Positions 1-10,400 of a DNA stretch of 64,000 nt are shown in pieces. The notes under the pieces are model-generated. The model had not been told where the DNA came from. It ran no database searches and saw only the letters and a list, made by a program, of their open reading frames with translations. Position 1 is the stretch's first letter. Every line of letters begins with the position of its first letter. Made by a program: the position numbers and the translations under genes. This stretch comes from Mechercharimyces sp. CAU 1602 (lineage in GTDB: Bacteria; Bacillota; Bacilli; Thermoactinomycetales; JANTPT01): NCBI RefSeq assembly GCF_024753565.1, contig NZ_JANTPT010000001.1:1877336-1941335 (forward strand), written 5' to 3'.

Positions 1-1323
1 AAGTTGCTCTTCAAATTGCACCCGACATTCAGTAAATGAGATCAACACCAATTTTCCAGCTTCCCGACGTATAGAGAGCACTCTACCTTCCACTTCGACT
101 CCACTGTGGAAAGTAAGGGTTACCCACTGTCCACTTTGCACGCCTAGCTGCTTTAACTCCTGATCATCAGCTAGCTCCAGCGGTTTGTTCAACCCTATCA
201 CACGACCGATAGGTGCTCCAAATCCATCCTGATGAGTACTCTTTCCATGCCCGGCTAACTCGTGACCATCTACCGCTAATGCTGTAGGGCCGCTCGTTTT
301 CATATAAACAGCTTCCCCTTGTGTATCCAACACCACATCGGTTAATGTTCCTGACACTTGTAGACCTGAACTGTACTCCATAGTAGCTGTATTGTGAGAA
401 AGTAACGCCTTATTTAAGCTTTCTGTTCCCCCCACTTTAAAAGCCATTCGTTCTGCAAACTCTTTTACCGCTGCAATCAACTGATCGAAGTCATGGCATA
501 CGAATAATTGCGGTTGCGGGCGAGTAACATCAAAACCCGTATTGATGCAAGCATCTAAGGTAAAGGGATGCTTTGTCACCTTCTCTGATAAACAATGTTT
601 GCTCTCACCAACGGAAGAGAGTAAACCTGCACCGTAGATCAATGGCTGGTCCACTTTTCCAATCAAACCATACTCCACTGTCCACCAGTACAAGCGTGAG
701 ATCTGTTCTGCTTCTGATACTCCATCAATTTGCTGTTGTTTCTGTGTCAGATGGAAATGAGCTTCTGCAATTTCTTCTTCTGTTGAGCTAGGATTCTCCA
801 TCAATTGTGATAAGTGACGCGTCGCTTCAAACGCTTCGTGCTCCTCCTTAGAGGCTAATGCTTTTGCTCCAATCTCACCAAACAACTTTACGTACTCAGC
901 ATATTTTTCATCACATAGGATAGGCGCATGACCTGCTGCCTCATGAATAATATCTGGAGTAGGGGTGTAAGCGATGTGATCTAAAGTCCGAATATCCGTT
1001 GCGATCGGAAGTAAACCATGAGCTTGAAAATCAAAAAATGCTACCCCTGGTATTAATCCATCAATGGTGACCGCTCCCCACCCAAAGGGACGAAGACTGG
1101 CATTCATTTCTTCTACTCGCGGCAGTGATTCCACTTGAATTCCCGATGACTTTAGCCCCTCCAAAAAAGCGGGATGAGCTCGTCCTTCAAGAAAGTTCAT
1201 GTTTTGACGCATCACAAACCGCCACACAGCTTGATTAATCGGGGTGTACTGATTGTAATGTTGTTCCACCACGTACGGTTTCAAGTGAGCCGCTACCTCT
1301 TGTTTTTTCTCTGTCATTGGCAT
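1..1323 (-). CDS. phhA: phenylalanine 4-monooxygenase, long Bacillus type (3' end outside window)
   Basis: Pterin- and iron-dependent aromatic amino acid hydroxylase that converts phenylalanine to tyrosine in the cytoplasm. About 441 residues are visible and the frame stays open to base 1, so the C-terminus is missing. The translated sequence holds the hallmark iron-site segment PDIIHEAAGHAP (two His ligands) and, further on, LYWWTVEYGLI with the Glu ligand. After the catalytic domain comes an extra C-terminal region, as in the long (more than 500 residue) Bacillus proteins, rather than the ~300-residue proteobacterial enzyme. The ATG at 1323 is chosen because AAGGAG lies 8 nt upstream. A second in-frame ATG at 1317 is less well spaced. 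A T-box with a Tyr-type specifier precedes the gene, which fits a tyrosine-supplying role. Confidence 0.9.
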   Translation of the reverse strand, partial: MPMTEKKQEVAAHLKPYVVEQHYNQYTPINQAVWRFVMRQNMNFLEGRAHPAFLEGLKSSGIQVESLPRVEEMNASLRPFGWGAVTIDGLIPGVAFFDFQAHGLLPIATDIRTLDHIAYTPTPDIIHEAAGHAPILCDEKYAEYVKLFGEIGAKALASKEEHEAFEATRHLSQLMENPSSTEEEIAEAHFHLTQKQQQIDGVSEAEQISRLYWWTVEYGLIGKVDQPLIYGAGLLSSVGESKHCLSEKVTKHPFTLDACINTGFDVTRPQPQLFVCHDFDQLIAAVKEFAERMAFKVGGTESLNKALLSHNTATMEYSSGLQVSGTLTDVVLDTQGEAVYMKTSGPTALAVDGHELAGHGKSTHQDGFGAPIGRVIGLNKPLELADDQELKQLGVQSGQWVTLTFHSGVEVEGRVLSIRREAGKLVLISFTECRVQFEEQL

Positions 1324-1368
1324 TATTATCTCTCCTTATCTCTTACGTTTATAGGCTAAATAGCATAC

Positions 1369-1560
1369 AAAAAAACCTCGCCCCTATAGGGACGAAGCTT
1401 CGCTTCGCGGTACCACCCTACTTGGTGAATGAAGTACATTCACCCGCTCTTCGGTTTCCACCTTACTACTAACAACATGTAATTCACTCGACGCACAGCC
1501 TGGATTCACACCACCCATCCAGTCTCTTTTTGCTGCCTACACGCCTGCTACTCTATGTTG
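1369..1560 (-). promoter_or_regulatory. T-box leader, probable tyrosine specifier
   Basis: On the minus strand the leader contains the canonical T-box AGGGTGGTACCGCG (1419-1406), followed by a terminator hairpin CGTCCC-tata-GGGGCG and a T-run (about 1392-1369). Stem I is closed by CAACAT pairing with ATGTTG. Inside it, the 3' side of the specifier loop reads GTGAATTACATG. Reading TAC (1481-1479, followed by a purine) gives a Tyr codon. TTA (Leu) is the only other plausible register, and no Phe codon is present. The UGGU of the T-box fits a tRNA ending in ACCA, as tRNA-Tyr does. Low charged tRNA-Tyr should allow read-through into the hydroxylase gene, whose product is tyrosine. Confidence 0.9.
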
Positions 1561-1645
1561 TCTAGTGGATTATTATCATAAACGCACCAAATTGTTTTTG
1601 TCGCTTAAACGCTTGTGTGCGTGTTCGCTTTTAAGTGATAAAGTA

Positions 1646-1675
1646 ACTATACTTCACTATAACACCATCTGTCAA
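1646..1675 (-). promoter_or_regulatory. sigma-A-type promoter of the T-box/phhA unit
   Basis: The -35 box TTGACA (1675-1670) and -10 box TATAGT (1651-1646) are separated by 18 nt. Transcription would start near 1640, about 60-80 nt before T-box stem I. Confidence 0.7.
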
Positions 1676-1692
1676 TCCCTCTTTTCTATAAC

Positions 1693-2169
1693 TCACTTCA
1701 ATTCCCGTTTCGCTACAATCATCCCATCCTGATCAGCATATACATAATGTCCAGGATGCCAAGTAATACCAGCGAATGAGAGTGGAACCCCATCCTCCCC
1801 TTTGCCTGTTTTTTTACTTTTGAGCGGAGAGGTTCCTAGCGCCAAAATTCCGAGGTCCATTTGCGCCAGTTGTGCTGAATCTCGTACACACCCATGAATA
1901 ATAATTCCCGCCAACCCACTTTGAAGTGCCAAATCAGCTACTCGATCCCCGAGTAGAGCACACCGCTTGGAGGCACCACCATCTACAACAAGAACCGTAT
2001 TGGGAGGAAGGTTTTGTACCGCTTTTTTGACTAACACATTATCCTCATACACTTTAACAGTGGCGATTTTTCCTTGAAATGAACGTTTCGCACCATAAAA
2101 ATGTAAAATCGATTCTGCCACACTAATCTCGGAGGCAAATTGATCACATAGATCTGCTGTCTGTATCAT
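1693..2169 (-). CDS. rraA: RraA family protein (RNase E regulator / HMG-aldolase-like fold)
   Basis: The 158 residues match the usual RraA-family length. The central segment VLVVDGGASKRCALLGDRVADLA and the following GIIIHGCVRDSAQL are diagnostic of the family, and the D/G/R residues line the putative metal/substrate cleft. Proteobacterial RraA binds and inhibits RNase E. Other members are class II 4-hydroxy-4-methyl-2-oxoglutarate or oxaloacetate aldolases/decarboxylases, and the true activity in Firmicutes is uncertain. The start overlaps the end of the cyclase gene by 4 nt (ATGA-type), so the two are translationally coupled. It is the last gene of the sulfurtransferase-cyclase-rraA unit. 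There is no obvious functional link to terpenoid cyclisation. Confidence 0.85.
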   Translation of the reverse strand: MIQTADLCDQFASEISVAESILHFYGAKRSFQGKIATVKVYEDNVLVKKAVQNLPPNTVLVVDGGASKRCALLGDRVADLALQSGLAGIIIHGCVRDSAQLAQMDLGILALGTSPLKSKKTGKGEDGVPLSFAGITWHPGHYVYADQDGMIVAKRELK

Positions 2170-4046
2170 TGGTTGTCACTCCCGCTCAAATATTTCTCTT
2201 TATAGTGGGCTAAAGCGAGTAAGGGCCACACATAACGATAACTGTGATAGTGAATATAGTATTGCCCCGTAAATCCTGCACCTGTTGGATAGCGCGTCTG
2301 CCAATTCTCTTGCTCCATCAATTGGAGTAAGCATTTCACCCCTGCCTCAATCTCAGTAGTCGGTTGATCATGCGTAGCAATCAGTGCATCTAACGCCCAT
2401 GCTGTTTGTGATGGCGTACTCTTCGCCAGCGATACATAATAGAGACGGCGATCACTCGCACACGACTCCCCCCATCCGCCATCTAGCTGCTGACGCGCCA
2501 ATAACCACTTTACTCCTTTGGCAATGGGGGCATCGTCATACCTTAATCCTGCGGCTACTAACCCTGTTAATGCCGCCCATGTTCCATATACATATGAAAC
2601 TCCCCAACGCCCAAACCAGCACCCACTTACTTCTTGGTTCTGGATAAGCCACTCTACTCCCTTCTTAATAGAAGGATGTGAACGATCCCAACCCATGGTT
2701 TCAGCAAAGAAGTGAAGGGTACGTCCCGTAAGGTCTGACATAGAAGGGTCACTAAAAACGGTATTCCCATCCCGGTACGGTAAATAGGTTAACCATTTTT
2801 TATCCGTGTTCCGTTCAAAGGCCGGCCAACCCCCATCTGCATTTTGCATAGAGATTAACCATTGATGGCCTCTTTGCCAACACTCTTGCTGTTCATCATG
2901 ATCAACATAATGGGAGAGCACACGCAGGCAGTACGAAGTATCATCTACGTCCGGATGAAACGTGTTGTCCTGTGAAAACCCCCATCCCCCTGGACGCACA
3001 TCGGGATTGCGTAGTGCCCAATCTCCTTTGCGCGTATGTTGGCGTACCAATAGGTAATAAAGTCCACGCCTGAGCTCTTCTGCCTCAGGGTCTAACCCAC
3101 TCTCCAACAGTGCGTATAAGGAAAGAGCAGTATCCCATACTCCCGTATCGGTCAATTGCTGATGCCATCCTTCGTGCATTGGATACAGATAGGAGTTTAG
3201 CCCCTCGTTCGCCTGTGCAATCAATGGATGCTCTTTACCATATCCTTGTGCTAAAAATGTAAGGATAGTAAGAAAAGTAGCACTAAAGTAATTACTCATC
3301 GTCCCATCTGCCTCTAGCCGATGAAGCAAATACTCTTCTCCCCAGCGCTGCGCCCCCTTCTGAATCCATTTTCCCCCTTCCGATTCTAGTTCATACGCTG
3401 ACCAATCCCATCCATTCCGTATGTGAGAAGATGAGAATAATCCACTCTGGTGTAACCACCTCTCCACTCGCTCAAACCGAGGCAGGTGCATAGAAAATTT
3501 CTTATTTGCCATCAACATGATCGGGGCAATATGGGCACGGGCATACGAGACAAAATCAAAAAAATTAATCGGAAAAGTAGGCGGAATAAAGAAAAAAGAG
3601 AGCGGGATTGCTGGTAGCCTATCCCATTTAAAATGACCCAACGCTGTCATCATCACCTGGGTATACGAGCCTAAAGGTTGCCCTTCTTCCACCATCATCC
3701 GAATTGCTTCCTGCGCCTGTTTCATAGCAGGGGCACCATCACTCTCTCCTGCATAAAGCAGACCCACACATGATTCGACAGTCGCCCCCAAATTTCCTTC
3801 TTTCTCGTCATCATATAACCGCCATGCCCCATCGGTTGATTGAACTGTATGAATTCGTGTTCGCAACTGTTCATCAAGTTCATTTTCCTCTTCTTCCATC
3901 GTTTGAAGCAACAATAAGCGATAAGCGTCTGTCATCGTACTTCCTTCAAAACAAAAAAGAAAGCGTCCATCTTCACATTGCTGTGATAATAGATGACGCT
4001 GCAAAGAAGCAATCGCTTGCTCTAACCGTTCATCTTGGGATGACAT
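2166..4046 (-). CDS. sqhC: squalene-hopene / sporulenol cyclase
   Basis: A 626-residue terpene cyclase of the squalene-hopene cyclase family. B. subtilis sporulenol synthase is about 632 residues. The catalytic acid motif appears as HPDVDDTSYCL (D-x-D-D), and several QW-type repeats are visible, for example GGWGFSQDNTF, NADGGWPAF and QLDGGWGES. In sporeformers the enzyme cyclises tetraprenyl-beta-curcumene to sporulenol in the spore membrane; in other bacteria it makes hopene. The sequence alone does not settle which substrate is used here, though the sporeformer context favours sporulenol. A GAGGGGAGAG ribosome site precedes the ATG. It lies 87 nt after the sulfurtransferase gene and overlaps rraA. 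Confidence 0.92.
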   Translation of the reverse strand: MSSQDERLEQAIASLQRHLLSQQCEDGRFLFCFEGSTMTDAYRLLLLQTMEEEENELDEQLRTRIHTVQSTDGAWRLYDDEKEGNLGATVESCVGLLYAGESDGAPAMKQAQEAIRMMVEEGQPLGSYTQVMMTALGHFKWDRLPAIPLSFFFIPPTFPINFFDFVSYARAHIAPIMLMANKKFSMHLPRFERVERWLHQSGLFSSSHIRNGWDWSAYELESEGGKWIQKGAQRWGEEYLLHRLEADGTMSNYFSATFLTILTFLAQGYGKEHPLIAQANEGLNSYLYPMHEGWHQQLTDTGVWDTALSLYALLESGLDPEAEELRRGLYYLLVRQHTRKGDWALRNPDVRPGGWGFSQDNTFHPDVDDTSYCLRVLSHYVDHDEQQECWQRGHQWLISMQNADGGWPAFERNTDKKWLTYLPYRDGNTVFSDPSMSDLTGRTLHFFAETMGWDRSHPSIKKGVEWLIQNQEVSGCWFGRWGVSYVYGTWAALTGLVAAGLRYDDAPIAKGVKWLLARQQLDGGWGESCASDRRLYYVSLAKSTPSQTAWALDALIATHDQPTTEIEAGVKCLLQLMEQENWQTRYPTGAGFTGQYYIHYHSYRYVWPLLALAHYKEKYLSGSDNQ

Positions 4047-4133
4047 GCTCTCTCCCCTCTTTCACCTCTTTTCCCATAAGTTATTCATGATAGCGTTGGC
4101 TAGTGCTTCTACCCAATCTCTAATGTTTAACCC

Positions 4134-4961
4134 TTACTCCCTCTCCACCGGTAAGGTATCATTACGGCTCCACTCGCTCCAACTGCCCACATAAAGACGC
4201 GCACCTTCGATCCCAGCTCTTTTCATTGCAAAGATATTGGCACAAGCGGTTACTCCTGATCCACAATAAACAATCGGTTCACTCATAGAAGAAAGATAGG
4301 AATACTCTGATTGTAACTGCTCTTCACACTTCCATCTTTGTCCTTCTTCTAAATTATTTTTCCAAAAATGATTGATTGCACCAGGGATGTGGCCTGCTCG
4401 TGGATCAAGGGATTCTTCTTCCCCTCGAAATCTTTCAGGGGCGCGCGCATCAATAATGGGTTGATTGCCGATGCTCTCTTCTACCTCTTTCCGTTCCACT
4501 AACATGTGATCCTGAAGGGTAGGCACAAAAGTAGTAGGTTCGTAATAAGGTTCCTCCTCCGTAATCGGATACCCCTTCTGACACCAACCTTCATACCCTT
4601 CATCTAACAAAGACACTTCTTCATGACCTACATAAGAGAGCATCCACCACAATCGTACAGCAAACATTCCTCCATGATTGTCGTAAATAACGACATGCTT
4701 TTCATGATTTATGCCACACTCTCCCAGTAACTGAGTAAACGTACTCAAGTCTGGCAAAGGGTGACGCCCCCCCACCTTCCCTTCCATACCCGACAAATCA
4801 CGCTCTAGGTTCATATAAATCGCTCTAGGAATATGTGCTTGTTTGTACTCTCGCTCCCCTTCAGTCTCTTCTTCTAAATCGAAACGACAATCAACGATAA
4901 CCCAATCAGGATGATCCAAGTTTTGATATAACGTCTGCGGCGAAATAATACGCGCAATCAT
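4134..4961 (-). CDS. two-domain rhodanese sulfurtransferase
   Basis: The 275 residues contain two rhodanese domains, as in thiosulfate/3-mercaptopyruvate sulfurtransferases (usually 270-290 residues). The N-terminal domain (about 1-125) carries VDCRFD and HIPRAIYMNLERDLS but has DNHGG where the active Cys loop would be, so it is inactive. The C-terminal domain has IDARAPERFRGEEE and the catalytic loop YCGSGVTA with Cys at about residue 233. The CGSGVTA loop is more typical of mercaptopyruvate/thiosulfate-type enzymes of the SseA group. It would transfer sulfane sulfur to thiol acceptors or cyanide in the cytoplasm. It is the first gene of the unit that continues into sqhC. Confidence 0.9.
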   Translation of the reverse strand: MIARIISPQTLYQNLDHPDWVIVDCRFDLEEETEGEREYKQAHIPRAIYMNLERDLSGMEGKVGGRHPLPDLSTFTQLLGECGINHEKHVVIYDNHGGMFAVRLWWMLSYVGHEEVSLLDEGYEGWCQKGYPITEEEPYYEPTTFVPTLQDHMLVERKEVEESIGNQPIIDARAPERFRGEEESLDPRAGHIPGAINHFWKNNLEEGQRWKCEEQLQSEYSYLSSMSEPIVYCGSGVTACANIFAMKRAGIEGARLYVGSWSEWSRNDTLPVERE

Positions 4962-5217
4962 AACTACCCCCCTCTTTCTTTATCGACGATTTTCAGGTCC
5001 CATTCTTTACTATGTATTAGCCTTAATGTAACTGCGATCCTTCTTGACACAACAATGCCATGTAAATAATTCTTCGTCGAAAAACCTAAACTACCCCTAT
5101 ATATGTATCATTTTCACATTACATCCTTCATCCGCCTAGTTTAGAGAAATGATTATCTTAGATTGAACGTACATATAGTATAAACCACATTTCTATAGCA
5201 AAAGGAGAAGTTTTCTG

Positions 5218-6135
5218 GTGATGAAAAAAACCTCTTATGATGTAGCCATCATTGGCGGTGGTGCAAGTGGTATGAGTGCGGCATTGGTGCTAGGGAGAAC
5301 AGGTAGAATGATTGCCGTCATTGACGAGGGGAAGCCTCGTAATGCGGTAGCCTTACATTCTCACGGCTATCTCACCCAAGACGGGGTATCACCACACTCC
5401 TTTCGCGAGTGTAGCCGCAAGCAACTCGCCACCTATCCCAACGTTCACTTCATCACAATGAGAGCAGAGCAGATCGAACAGTACTATAATGCCTTCATCT
5501 TAATTCTTTCTGATGAACAACGACTACAAGCACGTAAAGTCCTTTTCGCCACTGGCATGATTGATCAGCTTCCTCCTCTCCCAGGTCTTAAAGAAGCGTA
5601 TGGAAAATCTATCTTTCCCTGCCCCTACTGCGATGGCTGGGAGGTAAGAGATCAACCCCTCGCCCTGCTTGGTAGTAGCCCTTCACTTTATTCTTTTGCT
5701 CATCTCATCTACGAATGGAGCAAAGATCTTATGGTCTTTTCTCATGGTTTAGCACCGCTTCCTTCGTGGCAAAAGAACATATTACAAAAACGTCAAATCA
5801 TCCTTATAGAGGAACCCATCTCTCATCTCTCTTCTCAAAACGGTTTCTTAGAAGCTATTATCTTACAAAGTGGTCGTACCATCTCTCGACGAGCCGCTTT
5901 TCTCCTCGACACCCATCCACACCAAGCTTGCTTACTCCCATATCAACTAGGAGTTACAATTAACAAACGTGGTGCTTATGAAACATTAGAGCATGGAAAA
6001 ACATCAATCCCCGGGCTATACATTGCCGGCGACGCAGTAAATATTTTTAGCGGCTTGATTGGCGCAGCTGCAGAAGGATATGAAACAGGAGTTGCTCTAC
6101 ATCACGAACTGGTTGAAGAAGATTGGCTCACCTAA
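5218..6135 (+). CDS. thioredoxin-reductase-like FAD/NAD(P)-dependent oxidoreductase
   Basis: The 305 residues have the thioredoxin reductase fold. The N-terminal FAD Rossmann motif is VAIIGGGASGMSAAL, the redox centre CPYCDGWE lies near residue 137, and the C-terminal FAD site is IPGLYIAGDA. The CPYC pair matches the stand-alone YumC/TrxB-like flavoproteins annotated as NAD(P)/FAD-dependent oxidoreductases and differs from the CATC of classical TrxB. The second, NAD(P)-binding half lacks a clear GxGxxA motif (LALLGSSPSLYS is seen), so the electron donor is uncertain. AAAGGAG lies 10 nt before a GTG at 5218 and 13 nt before an ATG at 5221; either could be the start. It is monocistronic and ends at a hairpin. 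Confidence 0.85.
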   Translation: MMKKTSYDVAIIGGGASGMSAALVLGRTGRMIAVIDEGKPRNAVALHSHGYLTQDGVSPHSFRECSRKQLATYPNVHFITMRAEQIEQYYNAFILILSDEQRLQARKVLFATGMIDQLPPLPGLKEAYGKSIFPCPYCDGWEVRDQPLALLGSSPSLYSFAHLIYEWSKDLMVFSHGLAPLPSWQKNILQKRQIILIEEPISHLSSQNGFLEAIILQSGRTISRRAAFLLDTHPHQACLLPYQLGVTINKRGAYETLEHGKTSIPGLYIAGDAVNIFSGLIGAAAEGYETGVALHHELVEEDWLT

Positions 6136-6216
6136 AAGGGCTGTAGATACTGCAGGATGATACTATTTCCTTATTTAACCATATCAAAACTCGTCTCAGC
6201 TTAAGCCTAAAACAAA

Positions 6217-6249
6217 ACAGCCCTCAGAGGAATTTTCTCCAAGGGCTGT
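6217..6249. terminator. bidirectional terminator hairpin
   Basis: ACAGCCCT (6217-6224) pairs with AGGGCTGT (6242-6249) between two convergent genes, with an A-rich upstream flank (T-rich on the minus strand). Confidence 0.65.
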
Positions 6250-6267
6250 CTAATTAGAAGGAATTGA

Positions 6268-7182
6268 TTAGCGCACAACACGATAAGAAAACTTCGAATA
6301 GATGGGGCGATGATCAGATAAGTCTTTGCCCTTCTCATCAACAAATACATCTGTTACATACTGATAATCATCTATTGATAACTTTACTTCCTTCCCACTC
6401 CGGTAAAAAATCTTCTCAATCCGGTCACCATCTACTTCTTTTTCATCAATACCTGGAATGACTCCGTTGTTATCAAACTCTGCCCACACGTCTGTAAATC
6501 CAGCATCAGGGAAACGGCGCAACCCATCTTTATACTTTTTATAGTTATACGTACTGTTAAAGTCACCAGCAATAATGACTGCATTGCCTTCAGACCATTT
6601 CTCTACCTTTTCCAGCACTTGTTTGAAGTTTTTCTCCTTCGCCTTCAGGTCATCTTTGTTGCGACCAGCATCTGCATGCACATTGTAAACATCGACAAAT
6701 ACACCTTCGCTTACTTCATGGCGGGCGAAAGTAAACCCTTTGGGCGTAAGACAATCACTTCCTTGATCGAAGTAGCCATGACAGTTTTTCCACTCTTTAC
6801 GCTTAAAGTCCTTAAACTTAAACATAGACAGGCGTGTGAGCCCATCACCTGTACCTGTACCAAAGCCCAAGACACTATCATGTTTAGAAATATAAGGGTG
6901 ATCCACTTTTGAAACCAACTCGTCATGATAGTTAAAGTTTTCTTGAACTGTAACAATATCATAGTTATTAAGGAGTGCACTTATCTTTTTCGTATTTTTG
7001 TCGGGATTCGATCCAGAGAGCGGAGCCCACAGTCCAGCTACATTATAATTTAGTAGCGTAAATGACCCCTCATCCTCCAAGGATGAGGAGGTTTCACCTT
7101 CAGCACCTACCACCGATCCCAAGCTTATAAAACATAGAGAGATAGTGAGAATAATGGAAATCATCCAATTTTTATTCATCAT
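6268..7182 (-). CDS. secreted endonuclease/exonuclease/phosphatase family protein
   Basis: A secreted DNase-I/sphingomyelinase-fold phosphohydrolase of about 304 residues. Residues 1-26 form a signal peptide (a short basic start, a hydrophobic ISIILTISLCFISLG core and a VVGA cleavage site). The fold motifs follow in order: TLLNYNVAGLW, DIVTVQEN (catalytic Glu region), DVYNVHADAG (His/Asp), IIAGDFNST (Asp/Asn) and DLSDHRPIYS (the terminal Asp-His pair). Substrates in the family include DNA, RNA, sphingomyelin and phosphoinositides; nothing visible fixes the substrate here. I moved the start to the double ATG at 7182/7179, where AAGGAG sits 4-7 nt upstream. The longer frame to 7242 would add a non-signal extension. 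It is monocistronic. Confidence 0.85.
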   Translation of the reverse strand: MMNKNWMISIILTISLCFISLGSVVGAEGETSSSLEDEGSFTLLNYNVAGLWAPLSGSNPDKNTKKISALLNNYDIVTVQENFNYHDELVSKVDHPYISKHDSVLGFGTGTGDGLTRLSMFKFKDFKRKEWKNCHGYFDQGSDCLTPKGFTFARHEVSEGVFVDVYNVHADAGRNKDDLKAKEKNFKQVLEKVEKWSEGNAVIIAGDFNSTYNYKKYKDGLRRFPDAGFTDVWAEFDNNGVIPGIDEKEVDGDRIEKIFYRSGKEVKLSIDDYQYVTDVFVDEKGKDLSDHRPIYSKFSYRVVR

Positions 7183-7382
7183 TTCGCTCCTTTTTTCACC
7201 CATTTCAATACGGGCTTTCCACCAGTATAACATGATCTCCACATTATTTTAAACAATAATTGATTGAATGTAAGTTAAAAATAGGCAAATAACATTAAAT
7301 TAATATCAATATTTGTGTAAAAAACTAAAGCGCACCCTTTCTTGGGACTGTTCACACTCGTTGCAGCTAAAAGTTTAATAGA

Positions 7383-7420
7383 TAAAAATACTCTCTCCCA
7401 TGCAGATGCACAGAAGAGAG
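7383..7420 (-). terminator. probable terminator of the RND pump gene
   Basis: On the minus strand, CTCTC arms (7420 side) and GAGAGAG arms (7397-7391) form an imperfect hairpin followed by TATTTTTATC. Confidence 0.45.
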
Positions 7421-7433
7421 CGTTTATCTAAAA

Positions 7434-10400
7434 TTATTTCCCTTGCTCTTTTCTTACCTGTCTGAAGTAAAAGAGCTCATAAATGACAGGGATAATTACC
7501 AGTGTCAACAACGTAGAGGTGGTTAATCCACCTATAACAACCACCGCTAAACTCTTAGAAATCAATGTTCCCGAAGAAGTAGTAAAGGCTAGCGGCAATA
7601 AAGCCGCAATTGTTGCAAAGGCTGTCATCAAAATAGGACGCAATCGAGTCTTCCCTGCCTCCATCAGCGCTTCACGAATCGCCATTCCCTTATCCCTATT
7701 CTGTCCAATGCGATCGACTAGCACAATTGCATTAGTGGTTACAATTCCGATCAGCATCAACAAACCTATCATCGCACTAACGGAGAGCGGCTCCCCCGTA
7801 AGAAACAATCCGCCAATTGCCCCAACAGGTACAAAGATCAAGGAGGAGAGCACGATAAACGGAATCCGCGCTTCACCAAAAGTGATCAGCATCGTCAAGT
7901 AGACCAAACCGATCGCGACAATCATGGCCAAACCTAGTTCACGGAACGTTTTTACCGTCTCTTCACTACCGCTGCCCGCATCCAAAGATACATTATCTGG
8001 TAAGTTTACTTCGTCCTCTACTTTTTGGATGATAGATTGTGACACCTGTTGCACATTGTCACCTCTCACTTGTCCTGTTACCTGTGCATACACATTTCCA
8101 TCAAGCTTTTGAATAGAGGTTACTCGCTTAACTTCTTTCACCTTAGCCACTTCTTTTAAAGGAACCATTCCTTTACTCGAAGGGAGCATAATCTGCTCCA
8201 ATTCACCTTTTTCCTTCACTTGCTCGTTATATTGAATCCTTAGTCTCTTTTCCTCGCCATCTATTGTAAACTCTTCTAAGTTAGATGGGCGGGTACGATC
8301 GGCTACTAACCCAAGGACCATTCCGTTAGAAATCCCTAACCGCGATGTTTCCTTCGCATCCAGCTCAACCACCCATTGTGTCTGCTTGTCTTGTAAATTG
8401 TTTTGAATATCCTCAATCTCTTCTAACCCCTCCATGTATGTTTCCACATTAGCCGCGGCTACCTGCAAGGCGTCTAAATCAGACGAATACAAGTTAATAT
8501 CTACATTCGTATTTGTAGGTGGCCCACCCGCTTCTAACTCCTGCAATGACACCACCGATTCTTTTGAAAATTTAGCAAGAATCTCCTCTATCCTACTGTC
8601 TAATTCCGCAATCTCTTTTTCAATATCCGCTTCATCTTTTAATCCAATAAAATACTCAATCGTATTTTCTCTTTGTAAACCCGTCGTATAGTCTCGTGCC
8701 CCCACCCCTGTCGTTACCGATTCAATCTGCTGACGCTCAGAAAAAAGAGATTCCAACTCCATCGAAATCTGGTTGCTTCGCTCCAAGGGGGTGGATGAGG
8801 GCAACTCCACTGAGCCAACAATAGTTTTTTGTTCCTCATTGGGAAGAAACGTAAATCCAAGTGTCGGTACCAGTGCTAATGAACCGATTAGCAAAAGAAG
8901 TGATCCGGCAATAACCCATTTTTTGTGATTTAACAGCGAGCGAATAATTCGTAAGTATCCTACTTGTAAGCGCCCATCTTTTTCTTCTTTCTCTTCTTTA
9001 GCGAAAGAGAAACGACCGAAAATGGGGACCAATGTTACAGATACTAACAAGGACGCCGCCAGAGCAGCGACAACCGTATAAGCAAACGGCCGGAAAAACT
9101 CACCCGTAATCCCACCCACGAAGGCAAGCGGTAAAAAAACAACTGCTGTTGTTATCGTTGAAGACACAATCGCTTTTAAGACTTCGCGTGTAGCATCAGC
9201 AATTAACTCATTTTTGTCTTCGCCAGTCGCACGCATGCGATTTCGACGGAAGATATTTTCAATGACCACAATACTATCATCGACCACTCGTCCAACAGCT
9301 ACTGCCATCCCACCCAATGTCATTATATTGAGCGTGATATTTTGCTGATCTAAAAAAATAGCTGTCATGATGAGCGACAAAGGAATCGAAGTAATCGCGA
9401 TCAGGGTAGCTCGAATGTTACGCAAGAATATTAAAACAGCTAAGGAGGCAAAAAGTGCGCCCAGTAACCCCTCACGAATCAAGGTAAATACCGATTCTTT
9501 GATACCAGATGCTTGATCAAATCCAATAGCGTACTCTACCTGACCAGAATACTGATCCAACACTTCTAATACTTGATCCGAAACCTCAACTGTATTCGCG
9601 TCCTGCTTTTTCGTCACGGCTACCATCAACGAACTCTTCTCATTAAAACGGGTTATCTCAGTTTGTTCGGATGAGGCCTCTATCTTTGCAATCTCACCTA
9701 AGGTGAGCGTAGCTGGTTTAATTTGCTCAGAAGTTGGCATATCCTTTTCTGCCCCATTCGATTGTACAGGGAAAGTAAGCGATTCCAACTCCTTAATAGA
9801 CTTTACTTTCTCCTCCACTCTGACAGGAACTTCAATCTTATCACTTGTGATTGTCCCTGCAGGAAAGGAGATGAATTTTCCTTTAATCGCCTCTTGTATT
9901 TGTTGCAGAGTTAGTCCAGCCCGCGCCGCCTTTGCTCGATCAACGGTAATCATCAAGATCTCGTTCGTCTCTCCGCCCACGGAGACACTGCCCACTCCAG
10001 ATACTTTAGATAATGCGGGCTGAATCTCTTCTATGTATACTTTCTCAAGATCCGTGCCATCTTTGGCGAACAGGGAGATACTATAGATAGGAAAGGAACC
10101 AAAAGAGAAGCTATTTACATTTATTTTTGCTTCTACCGGAACATCAACTTCTTGAATAACCCCCTCTACCTCTTGTTTCGCACTCTCTATATTTGTAGCA
10201 AAGGGGAACTCAAGATTGATGATTGCCGTACTTTCGTAAGAAGAACTTTTCAATGTACTTAATTTGTCTATGTTTTCCAGTTTTGATTCTAGTGGGCGCG
10301 TCACCTGTTCCTCCACATCTTGAGGCGAGGCACCTGGATAAACGATCTCGATCGATAATTGTGGGAACTCAATGTCTGGTAGTAAATCAACCTTTAAGTT

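Noticed and set aside
573..1359. Two plus-strand ORFs over the hydroxylase gene
   Set aside because: They are shadows: the minus strand codes for a clear aromatic amino acid hydroxylase with its metal ligands over the same bases.
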